From: Streptomyces sp. NRRL S-350
GTDB taxonomy: Bacteria > Actinomycetota > Actinomycetes > Streptomycetales > Streptomycetaceae
Direction of reading: 5' to 3'
DNA: 64,000 nt
NCBI RefSeq assembly: GCF_000719705.1
Contig: NZ_JOHO01000002.1
Location: 124,001 to 188,000 of the forward strand
The notes beneath the pieces were generated by a model that did not search any database, was not told the origin of the DNA, and was given only the letters and a program-made list of their open reading frames with translations. Positions within the stretch are counted from its first letter, which is position 1, and every line of letters begins with the position of its first letter. This document shows, piece by piece, positions 46,174 through 54,461 of this stretch. A program made the translations under genes and the position numbers.

Positions 46174-47220
46174 TCAATGCCGGGCGAACTGGGCGCGGGC
46201 CGACTGCGCGACCGCCGGTCGCAACGCGATCCCGTCGACGGTCAGTTGCTCCCCGTAGATGTCGGTGACCCTGATCTGGCCGCCGCATCCGGTGCCGTCG
46301 GCGGAGAGGAAGTAGTTGTAGTCGCTGCGGGGGAGCTGCCGCCAGCCGCCGGCCGCCCGGACCTCCAGCGTCGCGACCGGGTTCCGGTGGCCGATCGCCT
46401 GGATGCCGCACCACCACTGGCTGGACCCGGTCTGGTACCGGATCGACATGGTGTCCGGCGCCGTGGCGGGGCTCAGCAGCGTCCAGGTGACCGGGAGGCG
46501 GCCCACCGAGAGCTCGGCGAGCTTGGCGAAGGCCTCGTGGCTGAGGTCGAGCTGCCCGGGAGCACAGGGCAGGGGGCACTCGTTGACGATCCGCACGGTG
46601 ATGCTCGCCCCGTTGGCGGCGCGGACGAGTACGGAGGCCCCGCACGCCTTGGACGACTCGTAGTCGGTGTGGTTCATCGCCGCGACCATGAGGTCGCCGG
46701 ACGGGCCGAACGAGCAGGCGCCGTTGCCGTCGGCCGCGTCGTAGGAGGTGGCGACGCCCTGGTAGGCCGTCCCGGGCTTGATCCGCCCGGCCAGGGAGGC
46801 CGTGGAAGCGGCGGCGCCCGCGTTCCCGCCGGTGGGGGGTGCGGAAGCGGCGGGGGCCGACGGCGTGGCGGCGGTCGACGACTGCCGGGTGGGGGTGGCC
46901 GGGCGCGAGGGGGTGCCGGGAGCCGACGGCGGGGCGCTGTCGGCCGACGGGGCCGCCGTGGTGGGCGTGGCCCCCGCCGGGGCACCGGTGTCCGGGGGCG
47001 TGGCCGGTTCGGTGGCCGGCTGGGTGGCCGGCGCGGTCGTCGCGACGGACGCGGCGGCCGGTTGCCCGGCGGCCGCGTCCCCGGAACCCGCACCGCCGCC
47101 GCTGCCCGGGAGGAGCGCGAACGCCAGGCACGCCAGTACGGCGGCCGCCACCAGCGCCAACGGAATGCCCATGACCAGCCCGCGCTTCGGCTGCGGGGCG
47201 GCGTGCTTCGTTGCCCTCAT
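46174..47220 (-). CDS. Secreted or membrane-anchored bacterial expansin (EXLX-like)
   Basis: 348 residues. Residues 1-40 hold a basic N-terminus and one hydrophobic span (GLVMGIPLALVAAAVLACLAFALL), followed by a Thr/Pro/Ala linker of about 90 residues. The expansin pair begins with a double-psi barrel: YQGVATSYDAADGNGACSFGPSGDLMVAAMNHTDYESSKACG, with the catalytic-type Asp in QLDLSHEAFAKL. A C-terminal CBM63-like domain follows: QWWCGIQAIGHRNPVATLEVRAAGGWRQLPRSDYNYFLSADGTGCGGQIRVTDIYG. Expansins loosen cellulose/xyloglucan networks without hydrolysis. It lies directly upstream of the sigma gene, in the same direction, which suggests a joint plant-wall role. Confidence 0.88.
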   Translation of the reverse strand: MRATKHAAPQPKRGLVMGIPLALVAAAVLACLAFALLPGSGGGAGSGDAAAGQPAAASVATTAPATQPATEPATPPDTGAPAGATPTTAAPSADSAPPSAPGTPSRPATPTRQSSTAATPSAPAASAPPTGGNAGAAASTASLAGRIKPGTAYQGVATSYDAADGNGACSFGPSGDLMVAAMNHTDYESSKACGASVLVRAANGASITVRIVNECPLPCAPGQLDLSHEAFAKLAELSVGRLPVTWTLLSPATAPDTMSIRYQTGSSQWWCGIQAIGHRNPVATLEVRAAGGWRQLPRSDYNYFLSADGTGCGGQIRVTDIYGEQLTVDGIALRPAVAQSARAQFARH

Positions 47221-47294
47221 TCCCATCCATTCGGTAGATCGACTCGACGTTGCACTGCCCAGTGGGCGCCGGGGCCGGAAAGGTTGCCGCTCCG

Positions 47295-47312
47295 CGCGGA
47301 TTTTTTTCCGCG
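47295..47312. promoter_or_regulatory. Dyad CGCGGA-TTTTTT-TCCGCG upstream of the expansin gene
   Basis: Six-base arms enclose a T-run (seven T in all), very unusual in this GC-rich DNA. The site is 75-92 bp before the expansin start at 47220. On the minus strand it is an A-run, possibly an UP-element or a bent-DNA regulator site; read on the plus strand, CCGCGCGG-TTTTTTT could be a weak terminator. Confidence 0.4.
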
Positions 47313-47401
47313 TGGCCGCGTGGCCGCGTGGCCGCGGGGGCGACCCGACGAGGACCGGAGGCGGGCAGGACGGGCAGGGCGGGCAGGACGGGCAGGACGG
47401 G
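47311..47401. repeat. Two short tandem repeats upstream of the expansin gene
   Basis: Octamer CGTGGCCG repeats three times (47311-47337). A 9-mer GGGCAGGAC repeats four to five times with one variant (47362-47401). Both are in the gene-free gap before the expansin and are probable slippage products. Confidence 0.75.
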
Positions 47402-47549
47402 TCGCCGGGGACGACGTGGGCGACGGTGCCGGCGTACCGGTGCCGGTCGCCGTTGGTCCGCATCCTCCGGTCATCTGTCGGTTGCCGCCGTCGCCGAGGA
47501 GGTTGCCGCCGGTGCGAGGAAATCTCCGAGGAGGTGGGCGACGGTTGAA

Positions 47550-47587
47550 GGGCGGGGCCGGCCGCCTCCCGGCTGCCGGCCCCGCCC
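47550..47587. terminator. Terminator of the galactan operon
   Basis: Perfect 13-bp arms GGGCGGGGCCGGC and GCCGGCCCCGCCC with a 12-nt loop, 35 bp behind the GH43 stop at 47622. It ends the minus-strand unit that starts at 54248. Confidence 0.85.
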
Positions 47588-47621
47588 CGGTCGTGGTCGC
47601 CGCGTGGGCGACCTCAGTGCG

Positions 47622-49097
47622 TCAGGAGAGCGTCCACTGCTGGGCGGTGGTGCCGGTGCCGGTCTCCTGGTCGACGGCGGCGCCGGCCGTGGTGGAGGCG
47701 CCGGTCACGCCGATGACGAGGCCGCTGTGGACGTTGACCAGGACGAAGGTGGTGCCGGTGAGGCTGCCCACCAGGTCGGCGGCCCACTGCTGGTTGGCGC
47801 CGCCGTTGCAGGTCCACTGCTGGAGCTGCAGCCCGCCGGCGGTGGACCAATCCGGCACGTCCAGGCACAGGCCGCTGCGGACGCTGGTGAGCGTGAAGAG
47901 GTTGTCCGCCACGCGGTGCAGCGTCCACTGCTGGTTGCCACCGCCGTTGGACTGCCACTGCACGATCTTCGCGCCGGTGTCGGTGGACGCTCCGGTGACG
48001 TCCGCGAGCAGGCCGCTGCCGGCGTTCCTCAGGGTGTGGACGGCGTCGGTGGGGACGCCGGACCCGGGGGTCCAGGTACCGGCGGCGGTGTCGAGCGACC
48101 AGGAGGGGTACTGGCCGAGGTTGACCGTGGTGCCGCGGATGGTGAGGGGGAGCCAGATCAGCGGGGAGTTGCCGAGGTCGCCGGTGTTCCAACGGTCTCC
48201 GGCGTACAGGTACGTGGTGCCGGCGCTGCCCTGGACGGGGATGATGTTCGCGGTCTGGCTGTTGTACGTGTGGGTGCCGGGGGCGGCCAGGTCCCGGAAC
48301 GGGGACCAGGGGCCGCTCAGGGAGGCGGCGGTGGCGTAGACGTTGTCGTTGCTGCTCCAGCCGCTCAGGTGGGAGCCGAGGAGGTAGTACGTGCCGTCGA
48401 TCTTCGCCATCGCGGGTGCCTCGTAGTCCGGCAGGACGGTGACCTCGCCGGCCACCGACAGGTAGTCGGCGGAGAGCCGGTCGATCCGCAGGCCGTTCTG
48501 ACGGTCCTCGCTGAGCAGGTAGGCGGAGCCGTCGGACTCCTGGAACAGGCCGATGTCGCGACTCTGGTGGCCGAGTGGCCGGAAGCTGCCCCGGTAGGTG
48601 TAGGGACCGCACGGGGTGGCGCTGGTGGCGACGCCGACCTTGGCCTCGGCGTAGTTCGTGTCGTCGATGTGCACGTACATCACGTACGTGCCGGTCGAGG
48701 CGTTGCGGAGGACCTTGGGGCGTTCGACGATCCGGTGGGGGCCGAGGTCGCCGTCGGCCTGCCCGGCGAGGGCGACGCCCTGGTAGGTCCAGGTGCCGAG
48801 GTCGGTGGAGGTGTAGCAGGGGATGTCCTGGAACGACGTGTCGGCGCCGGTCCTCCCGGTCTTGTCCTCGCCGAAGCCGTACCAGGTGCTGCCGACCTTG
48901 ACGATGCCCAGGCCGTGCAGTTGGAGGGTGTGGCCGTTCTGGTCGGTCCGGGTGGCGCCGAGGGTGAACGAGACGGTGGCGGCGTGCGCGGGCGCGGCCG
49001 CCACGGACGGGCCGGCCAACCCGAGGACGGTCGCCAGGGTGATCGAGGCCACCCTGCGCAGGTTCGCGGTCACACGGTGAAGAAGGGTCCTGACCAT
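47622..49097 (-). CDS. Secreted GH43 glycosidase with ricin (CBM13) domain, exo-beta-1,3-galactanase-like
   Basis: 491 residues with a Sec signal (about residues 1-39, APAHA-A). The five-bladed GH43 propeller runs to about 345: GHTLQLHGLGIVKVGSTWYGFGEDK, RIVERPKVLRN, RDIGLFQESDGSAYLLSEDR and PAMAKIDGTYYLLGSHLSGW. These strings, particularly 'LQ.HG.GI', 'ERPKV' and 'LSEDR', resemble GH43 subfamily 24 exo-beta-1,3-galactanases. That subfamily lacks the usual catalytic-base Asp, in agreement with the missing canonical Asp here. A ricin domain with QQW repeats (GGNQQWTLH, GANQQWAAD, TAQQWTLS) follows. Role: removing galactose from the arabinogalactan backbone outside the cell. Last gene of the operon. 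Confidence 0.85.
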   Translation of the reverse strand: MVRTLLHRVTANLRRVASITLATVLGLAGPSVAAAPAHAATVSFTLGATRTDQNGHTLQLHGLGIVKVGSTWYGFGEDKTGRTGADTSFQDIPCYTSTDLGTWTYQGVALAGQADGDLGPHRIVERPKVLRNASTGTYVMYVHIDDTNYAEAKVGVATSATPCGPYTYRGSFRPLGHQSRDIGLFQESDGSAYLLSEDRQNGLRIDRLSADYLSVAGEVTVLPDYEAPAMAKIDGTYYLLGSHLSGWSSNDNVYATAASLSGPWSPFRDLAAPGTHTYNSQTANIIPVQGSAGTTYLYAGDRWNTGDLGNSPLIWLPLTIRGTTVNLGQYPSWSLDTAAGTWTPGSGVPTDAVHTLRNAGSGLLADVTGASTDTGAKIVQWQSNGGGNQQWTLHRVADNLFTLTSVRSGLCLDVPDWSTAGGLQLQQWTCNGGANQQWAADLVGSLTGTTFVLVNVHSGLVIGVTGASTTAGAAVDQETGTGTTAQQWTLS

Positions 49098-49159
49098 GGT
49101 GTCCCTTGTCTGTCGTGGTGGACGGGTGTCGGCCCGGCGGCGGCGCGGCGCGGACGCGA

Positions 49160-50911
49160 TCAGTCCTCGGTGGGGCCGAGGTCGGGTGCCGCGCGCAGGT
49201 CGACGGTGCGGGCCGTAGGGGCTGCGTGCAGTTCCAGCACGGTGATCTCGTTGCGGCCCGGCCGCAGCACCGGGCCGGGCAGGTACAGCGAGCGCTGCGG
49301 GCCGCGGGACCAGTAACGGCCGAGGTGGAACGCGTTGACCCAGACGTTGCCCTTGGTCCAGCCGGGCAGGTGGACGAAGGTGTCGGCCGGGGTGTCGACC
49401 TCGAAGGTGCCGCGGTGGAAGGCCGGGCCCACGACGGGCCCGGCGCCGCCGGTGAAGGCGAGCCCGCTGAGCGAGGCGAGGGGGAGCGGCTGGTTGGTCC
49501 AGCCGGTGAGTTCGGCGCCGTTGAGGCGGACCCCGCCGAGCAGCCCCTTGCGGTCGTGGATGCCGGGCCCGTAGTTGACCCGGCCCTGGTTCTCCACCAG
49601 CAGGCGCAGGACGCTGCCCGCGCGGGGGACGGCGAGCGCGAGGGCGTGCTCGTGCCGCTCACGCTCCAGGACGCCCACGGGCTGGCCGTCGACGAAGACC
49701 TGGGCCCGGTCGCGCACGTCCTCGACCTCCAACAGGGCCGGGCCCGCGGCGGGCAGGACGGTCTCGTAGCGGACGAACCCGAAGTCCTGGCCGAGCTGTT
49801 CCATCGTGAGCGGCCGCTCCGAGGGCACCGGTGCGTCCGGAAGGGGCAGGCTCCCGAAGAGCGGAGCCGTCTCGGTCAGGGCGATCCCGGGTGCGGTGAG
49901 CTTCGGGCCGCGGGCGGGTGTCGGCTCGGGCGGGACGGGGGCGTACTTGGCCAGGACCGTGCGGAAGGCCTCGTACTTCTCGGTGGGGTCGCCGCTCTCG
50001 TCGAGCGGGGCGTCGTAGTCGTAGGAGGTGACGGTGGGACGGTAGGTGTGCTTGTCGTTGGCGCCGTTGGTGAAGCCGAAACTGGTGCCGCCGTGGAACA
50101 TGTACAGGTTGACCGACGCGCCCGTCGACAGCAGCTCGTCCAACTCCTGGGCGGCCTGGGCGGGATCGCGGACCACGTGGTGGGCGCCCCAGCGGTCGAA
50201 CCAGCCGTTCCAGAACTCGCTGCACATCAGGGGGCCGGTGGGCCGGTGGGCGCGCAGGGCGGCGAGCCCCCGCCCGGACTGGCTGCCGAAGTTGGCCGTG
50301 GCGAGCGTGCCGGGGAGTGATCCCCGGCCCAGGTCGGCGGGCTGGTCGCAGGTGAAGAGGGGCACGTCGACGCCGAGCCGGCGCAGGAGGGCGGCGAGGT
50401 GGGCGAGGTGGGCGGTGTCGTCGGCGTAGGCGCCGTACTCGTTCTCCACCTGTACCGCGAGGACGGGGCCGCCGCGGGTGGCCAGGCGGTCCAGCACCGG
50501 GGGGAGCAGGTGGCCGAAGTAGCCGTCCACGGCGGCCAGGTACGTCGGGTCCTGGCTGCGCAGCCGGACGTCGGGGTCGGCGAGGAGCCAGGACGGCAGG
50601 CCGCCGCCTTCCCACTCGGCGCAGATGTACGGCCCGGGGCGCAGCAGGACGTGGAGCCCTTCGGCGGCGGCGAGGTCGAGGAACGCCGGGAGGTCGAGCC
50701 CGGCGTCGAGGCGGAAGGTGTCGGGCCGGGGCTGGTGGAGGTTCCAGGGGACGTACGTCTCCACGGTGTTGAGGCCCATCAGGCGGGCCTTGCGCAGCCG
50801 GTCGGCCCAGTGGTCGGGGTGGACGCGGAAGTAGTGCAGTCCGCCGGAGATGATCCGGAACGGCTCGCCGTCGAGAATGAAGTCGTCGCCTTCGATCTGC
50901 AGGACGGGCAT
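49160..50911 (-). CDS. GH35 beta-galactosidase
   Basis: 583 residues, no signal peptide, so cytoplasmic. GH35 retaining beta-galactosidases remove terminal beta-1,3/1,4/1,6-galactose. Family start strings are FILDGEPFRIISGGLHYFRVHPDHWADRL and NTVETYVPWNLHQP, with RPGPYICAEWEGGGLPSWLL near 91. The acid/base is Glu148 (VQVENEYGAYA) and the nucleophile Glu222 (CSEFWNGWFDRWG). C-terminal beta-sandwich domains contain GNVWVNAFHLGRYW. It follows the CUT1 binding protein (125-bp gap) and precedes the GH43 gene (62 bp), so it probably digests imported galacto-oligosaccharides released by that enzyme. Confidence 0.94.
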   Translation of the reverse strand: MPVLQIEGDDFILDGEPFRIISGGLHYFRVHPDHWADRLRKARLMGLNTVETYVPWNLHQPRPDTFRLDAGLDLPAFLDLAAAEGLHVLLRPGPYICAEWEGGGLPSWLLADPDVRLRSQDPTYLAAVDGYFGHLLPPVLDRLATRGGPVLAVQVENEYGAYADDTAHLAHLAALLRRLGVDVPLFTCDQPADLGRGSLPGTLATANFGSQSGRGLAALRAHRPTGPLMCSEFWNGWFDRWGAHHVVRDPAQAAQELDELLSTGASVNLYMFHGGTSFGFTNGANDKHTYRPTVTSYDYDAPLDESGDPTEKYEAFRTVLAKYAPVPPEPTPARGPKLTAPGIALTETAPLFGSLPLPDAPVPSERPLTMEQLGQDFGFVRYETVLPAAGPALLEVEDVRDRAQVFVDGQPVGVLERERHEHALALAVPRAGSVLRLLVENQGRVNYGPGIHDRKGLLGGVRLNGAELTGWTNQPLPLASLSGLAFTGGAGPVVGPAFHRGTFEVDTPADTFVHLPGWTKGNVWVNAFHLGRYWSRGPQRSLYLPGPVLRPGRNEITVLELHAAPTARTVDLRAAPDLGPTED

Positions 50912-51036
50912 GGGGCAGGGTGCTCCGTAGGTCGTCGGGCGGCCCCGAGGGGCGCGGGTCGCATCGGGCGTCGGGCGGGAGTCGGCGGCGCCGGGGCGGC
51001 GTCGGGCGGGAGTCGCCGGCGGGTGGCCGGGTGCGG

Positions 51037-52386
51037 TCACCGGCCGGTGCTGAAGCCCTGGTCGGCGCCGTACTTGACGGACGCGTCCTGCCACGCCTTC
51101 AGGCCGGAGGCCAGCGTGGTGGAGGAGACGTAGGCCTTGCCGACGGTGTCGTTGAAGACCGAGTTGGCGTAGACCTGGTAGGGCAGGTACTGCCAGCCGG
51201 TCGCCACGTTCCTGGCCGAGTCCGAGAAGACCTTGTTGGCCTGCTGGCCGCCGAAGTACGGGAAGGCGGTGTCCAGGAAGGCCTGGGAGTCGAGGTCGGC
51301 CGTGGTGGCGGGGAAGGCGCCGCCCTTGAGGCGGGTCTGCACGCCGTCCCCGGCATTCGCGAACTTCAGGAAGGCGTAGCCGAGGTCCTGGTTGGGGCTG
51401 GACTTCATGACGGCGAGGGAGCTGCCGCCGTTCTCGGCGCCGGCCGTCCGGCCCTGCTGCCACTGCGGCAGCGGGGCGACCCGCCAGTCACCGGAGGCCG
51501 AGGGGACGCCGGAGACGAGGTTGGCGGGCATCCAGGCGCCGGTGGCGAGGGTGGCGATGGTGCCGTCGCCCAGGCCCTTGTACCACTGGTCGCTCCAGGA
51601 GGTGACGGGTGCGACGAGGTGGTCGGAGAGCAGCTTCTGCCAGGTGTCGGCGAACTTCGTGCTCCCCGCGTCGGTGAAGTCGACGGAGACCTTGGTGCCG
51701 TCCACCTTGTAGGGGTGGCCCCCGGCCTGCCAGATCATGCTGGTGGTGAAGCCGGCGTCGCCCGCGTCATTGGTGATGTAGGCGTTGGGGTTCGCGGCGT
51801 GGAGCTTCCGGGCGTCGTCGACGTACTCGTCCCAGGTGGTGGGTACCGTGAGCTGGTACTGGTCGAAGACCTTCTTGTTGTAGAAGAGCGCCATCGGCCC
51901 GGAGTCCATCGGGAGCGCGTAGATGCCTCCGTTGACGCTGACGGAGTTCCACGGCCCGGGCGAGTACTGCTTCGAGAGGTCGGACGCCCCGTACTTGTCG
52001 AGGTTCAGCAGCGACTTGCCGAGCGCGAACTGGCCGAGCGCGTAGTACTCGACCTGGGCGACGTCGGGGCCGCCGCTGCCGGCCTGGACCGCGTTCTGCA
52101 GGGCCGTGTACTGCTTGTCGCCCGTGCCGACGTTGACCAGGTTGACGTGCACCTTGGGGTACTTGGCCTCGAACTCGGTGACGACCTGCTTGAGGGTGGG
52201 CTCCCACGCCCACACCGTGATCGTGCCGCCCTTGTCGAGGGCCGCGTCGAGGCTCGCCGCGGACACCGGGCCGGAGCCGGAGCCGGAGCCGGAGGTGGAG
52301 CCGCTGCTGCAGGCGGTGAGGGCGAGCGTGGCGGCGCACAGCAGGCCGAGGCCACGCAGCGGCCGGCGAACTGCCTTGGTTCTCAT
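51037..52386 (-). CDS. CUT1 sugar ABC substrate-binding lipoprotein
   Basis: 449 residues. The lipoprotein signal (LLCAATLALTAC) is followed by a Ser/Gly linker and an oligosaccharide-binding fold (family 1 type): TITVWAWEPTLKQVVTEFEAKYPKVHVNLVNVG, LPMDSGPMALFYNKKVFDQYQL near 155 and WMPANLVSGVPSASGDWRVAPLPQW near 265. ATG at 52386 has AAGGAGTG upstream. Co-directional with both permeases (5-bp gap) and the two galactan-active hydrolases, so the ligand is probably galacto- or arabinogalacto-oligosaccharide. Confidence 0.93.
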   Translation of the reverse strand: MRTKAVRRPLRGLGLLCAATLALTACSSGSTSGSGSGSGPVSAASLDAALDKGGTITVWAWEPTLKQVVTEFEAKYPKVHVNLVNVGTGDKQYTALQNAVQAGSGGPDVAQVEYYALGQFALGKSLLNLDKYGASDLSKQYSPGPWNSVSVNGGIYALPMDSGPMALFYNKKVFDQYQLTVPTTWDEYVDDARKLHAANPNAYITNDAGDAGFTTSMIWQAGGHPYKVDGTKVSVDFTDAGSTKFADTWQKLLSDHLVAPVTSWSDQWYKGLGDGTIATLATGAWMPANLVSGVPSASGDWRVAPLPQWQQGRTAGAENGGSSLAVMKSSPNQDLGYAFLKFANAGDGVQTRLKGGAFPATTADLDSQAFLDTAFPYFGGQQANKVFSDSARNVATGWQYLPYQVYANSVFNDTVGKAYVSSTTLASGLKAWQDASVKYGADQGFSTGR

Positions 52387-52391
52387 GTCGG

Positions 52392-53324
52392 TCACTCCTT
52401 GACGCTTCCCGCGGCCAGGCCGGACTGCCAGTACCGCTGGAGCAGCAGGAACGCCGCGATCAGGGGGAGGATGGTGAGCAGGGATCCGGTGATCACCAGG
52501 TTGAACACGGGCTGTCCGCCGGCGGTGGCCGCCTGGTCGTTCCAGGCGCTGAGGCCGAGCGTGAGCGGGTACCAGTTCGGGTCCTTGATCATGATCAGCG
52601 GGAGGAAGTAGTTGTTCCACGTCGTGACCACGGTGAACAGCAGCACGGTGACGATGCCGGGGGCCAGCAGCGGGAGGCTGATCCGGAAGAAGGTGCGCAG
52701 CTCGCCCGAGCCGTCGACGCGCGCGGCCTCCAGCAGTTCGGTGGGGACGGCCTCGGTGGCGAACACCCACATCAGGTAGAGCCCGAACGGGGAGACCAGC
52801 GAGGGGATGATGACGGCCCAGGGCGTGTTGGTCAGCCCCATCCTGCTGAACATCAGGAAGGTGGGGACGGCCAGGGCGGTCGTGGGCACCGCCACCGCGC
52901 CGATGACGAGGGCGAACACGGTCCGCTTGCCGCGGAAGTCGAACTTCGCCAGGCCGTAACCGCCGAGGACGGCGAGGAGGGTGGCGCCGCCGGCGCCGAG
53001 CGCCACGTAGAGCAGGGTGTTGAGCAGCCACCGGCCGAAGATGCCGTCGCCGTAGGTGAGCGTCTGGCGGATGTTGTCCCACAGGGCGAAGCGGCCGCTG
53101 AACCAGGCGCCGGGGGATCCGAGCAGGTCCTCCTGGGACTTCGTCGCGCTGATGACCAGCCAGGCGAGCGGTACCAGGGTGTAGAGCACGACCAGGCCGG
53201 CGAGGACGGTGACCGCGGTGCTCCGGCGGGGCCGGTCGACGGAGTGGACCCGCCGGCGCCTCCGGGTGACGGTGCCGGCGGAGGGCGTGCGGAGCCGGGC
53301 CGGGGCGTCCGTTGCGGTGGGCAT
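52392..53324 (-). CDS. CUT1 sugar ABC permease, MalG type
   Basis: 310 residues, six spans. The N-terminus is basic and cytoplasmic (RLRTPSAGTVTRRRRRVHSVDRPRR). The EAA loop needed to dock the ATPase is EAARVDGSGELRTFFRISLPLLAPGIVTVLLF near 205. Three bases separate its start from the stop of the other permease and five bases lie before the binding protein. No ATPase gene is in the operon; the general MsiK ATPase supplies this in streptomycetes (established for other CUT1 systems, inferred here). Confidence 0.93.
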   Translation of the reverse strand: MPTATDAPARLRTPSAGTVTRRRRRVHSVDRPRRSTAVTVLAGLVVLYTLVPLAWLVISATKSQEDLLGSPGAWFSGRFALWDNIRQTLTYGDGIFGRWLLNTLLYVALGAGGATLLAVLGGYGLAKFDFRGKRTVFALVIGAVAVPTTALAVPTFLMFSRMGLTNTPWAVIIPSLVSPFGLYLMWVFATEAVPTELLEAARVDGSGELRTFFRISLPLLAPGIVTVLLFTVVTTWNNYFLPLIMIKDPNWYPLTLGLSAWNDQAATAGGQPVFNLVITGSLLTILPLIAAFLLLQRYWQSGLAAGSVKE

Positions 53325-53327
53325 CGG

Positions 53328-54248
53328 TCAGCTCTCCTTTCGCATGCCGCGCAGCTGGAAGGCGTACGCGATGACCACGGTGATGAGGCCCATGACGATC
53401 GCGACGGTGGCGGCGTAGTTCTGCTGCCGGCCCGAGAAGGACAGCGTGTAGGTGTAGTAGTTGGGCGTGTAGTACGACGTGATGGCGTTGGGCGCCGGGG
53501 TCTTGAGGATGGCGGGCTCGTTGAAGAGCTGGAAGCTGCCGATGATCGAGAAGACGGTCGCGATGACCAGGGCCCCGCGGATGGCGGGGAGTTTGATCGC
53601 CGTGACGACCCGCCACTGCCCGGCGCCGTCGATCTCGGCCGCCTCGTAGAGGGAGTGCGGGACGACGCGCAGGGCCGAGTAGAAGATCAGCATGTTGTAG
53701 CCGACGAACTCCCAGGTCACGATGTTGCCGATGCCCGCGAGCACGAGGTCGGGGGAGAGCGGGTCGGGCAGCGTGACGCCGAACGTCCGGTTGACGTCCC
53801 CGACCAGGCCGAAGCGCGATCCGTAGAGGAACCCCCACATGAGCGTGGCGACGACCGCCGGCACGGCGTAGGGGAGGAAGACGGTGATGCGGAAGAAGTT
53901 CCTGCCGTACAGCCGTCCGCTGTCCAGCGCCAGGGCGGCCAGCAGGGCGATCCCGAGCATGACGGGCACCTGGACGGCCAGGAAGAGCGCCACCCGCCAG
54001 AAGCCGGACCAGAACTTCGGGTCCTGGAAGACCTGTTGGTAGTGGTCGAGGCCGACGAAGGAGTTGCCGCCGATCAGGCGGTCCTGGAACAGGCTGAGGT
54101 AGGCCGAGTAGCCGATGGGTGCCAGGAAGACCAGGCCGAACACCGCCAGGAACGGCCCGGTGAAGCCCCAGCCGACCAGTCCGCGCCGACTGCGCCGGCG
54201 CGGTGGGGCTCCGCGACCCGCCGCGGCGGGTGGTGAGGTGATCGTCAT
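53328..54248 (-). CDS. CUT1 sugar ABC permease, MalF type
   Basis: 306 residues, six spans, with LVGWGFTGPFLAVFGLVFLAPIGYSAYLSLFQDRL at the N-terminus and the EAA loop EAAEIDGAGQWRVVTAIKLPAIRGALVIATVF near 213. It is the first gene of the minus-strand galactan operon. The start at 54248 follows CGGGACGGTC, a weak site. Two GTTTACGTAAAC operators lie 66-115 bp upstream and sit between this gene and the divergent LacI gene. Confidence 0.93.
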   Translation of the reverse strand: MTITSPPAAAGRGAPPRRRSRRGLVGWGFTGPFLAVFGLVFLAPIGYSAYLSLFQDRLIGGNSFVGLDHYQQVFQDPKFWSGFWRVALFLAVQVPVMLGIALLAALALDSGRLYGRNFFRITVFLPYAVPAVVATLMWGFLYGSRFGLVGDVNRTFGVTLPDPLSPDLVLAGIGNIVTWEFVGYNMLIFYSALRVVPHSLYEAAEIDGAGQWRVVTAIKLPAIRGALVIATVFSIIGSFQLFNEPAILKTPAPNAITSYYTPNYYTYTLSFSGRQQNYAATVAIVMGLITVVIAYAFQLRGMRKES

Positions 54249-54313
54249 GACCGTCCCGAGGTGGAGGTGGGATGGGCCTCGGCTTCCGGCGTCCCGTCCT
54301 GGCCGAGACCGCA

Positions 54314-54363
54314 TGTTTACGTAAACACCCCGCTGACGCATCGCTGGACGTTTACGTAAACAT
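54314..54363. promoter_or_regulatory. Two LacI operators GTTTACGTAAAC in the galactan divergon
   Basis: TGTTTACGTAAACA (54314-54327) and ACGTTTACGTAAACAT (54348-54363) are perfect CG-centred palindromes 35 bp apart centre to centre, a little over three helical turns. They lie between the permease (start 54248) and the LacI gene (start 54462). The pair is well placed for cooperative binding or for one site per direction. They are the clearest operators in the window, and the adjacent LacI protein is the obvious binder. Confidence 0.88.
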
Positions 54364-54461
54364 TGGATTAGCGTGATGTTGACACCACCGCCGACGAGCG
54401 TCAAGAGGGAACGTTCCCGCGTCGAGGCCCCGGCGGACGGGCCCGACCAGGAAGGCAACAC

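Noticed and set aside
54314..54363. GTTTACGTAAAC palindromes read as terminators
   Set aside because: They are loop-free, A/T-rich and upstream of both divergent genes. Operators explain them better than hairpins.
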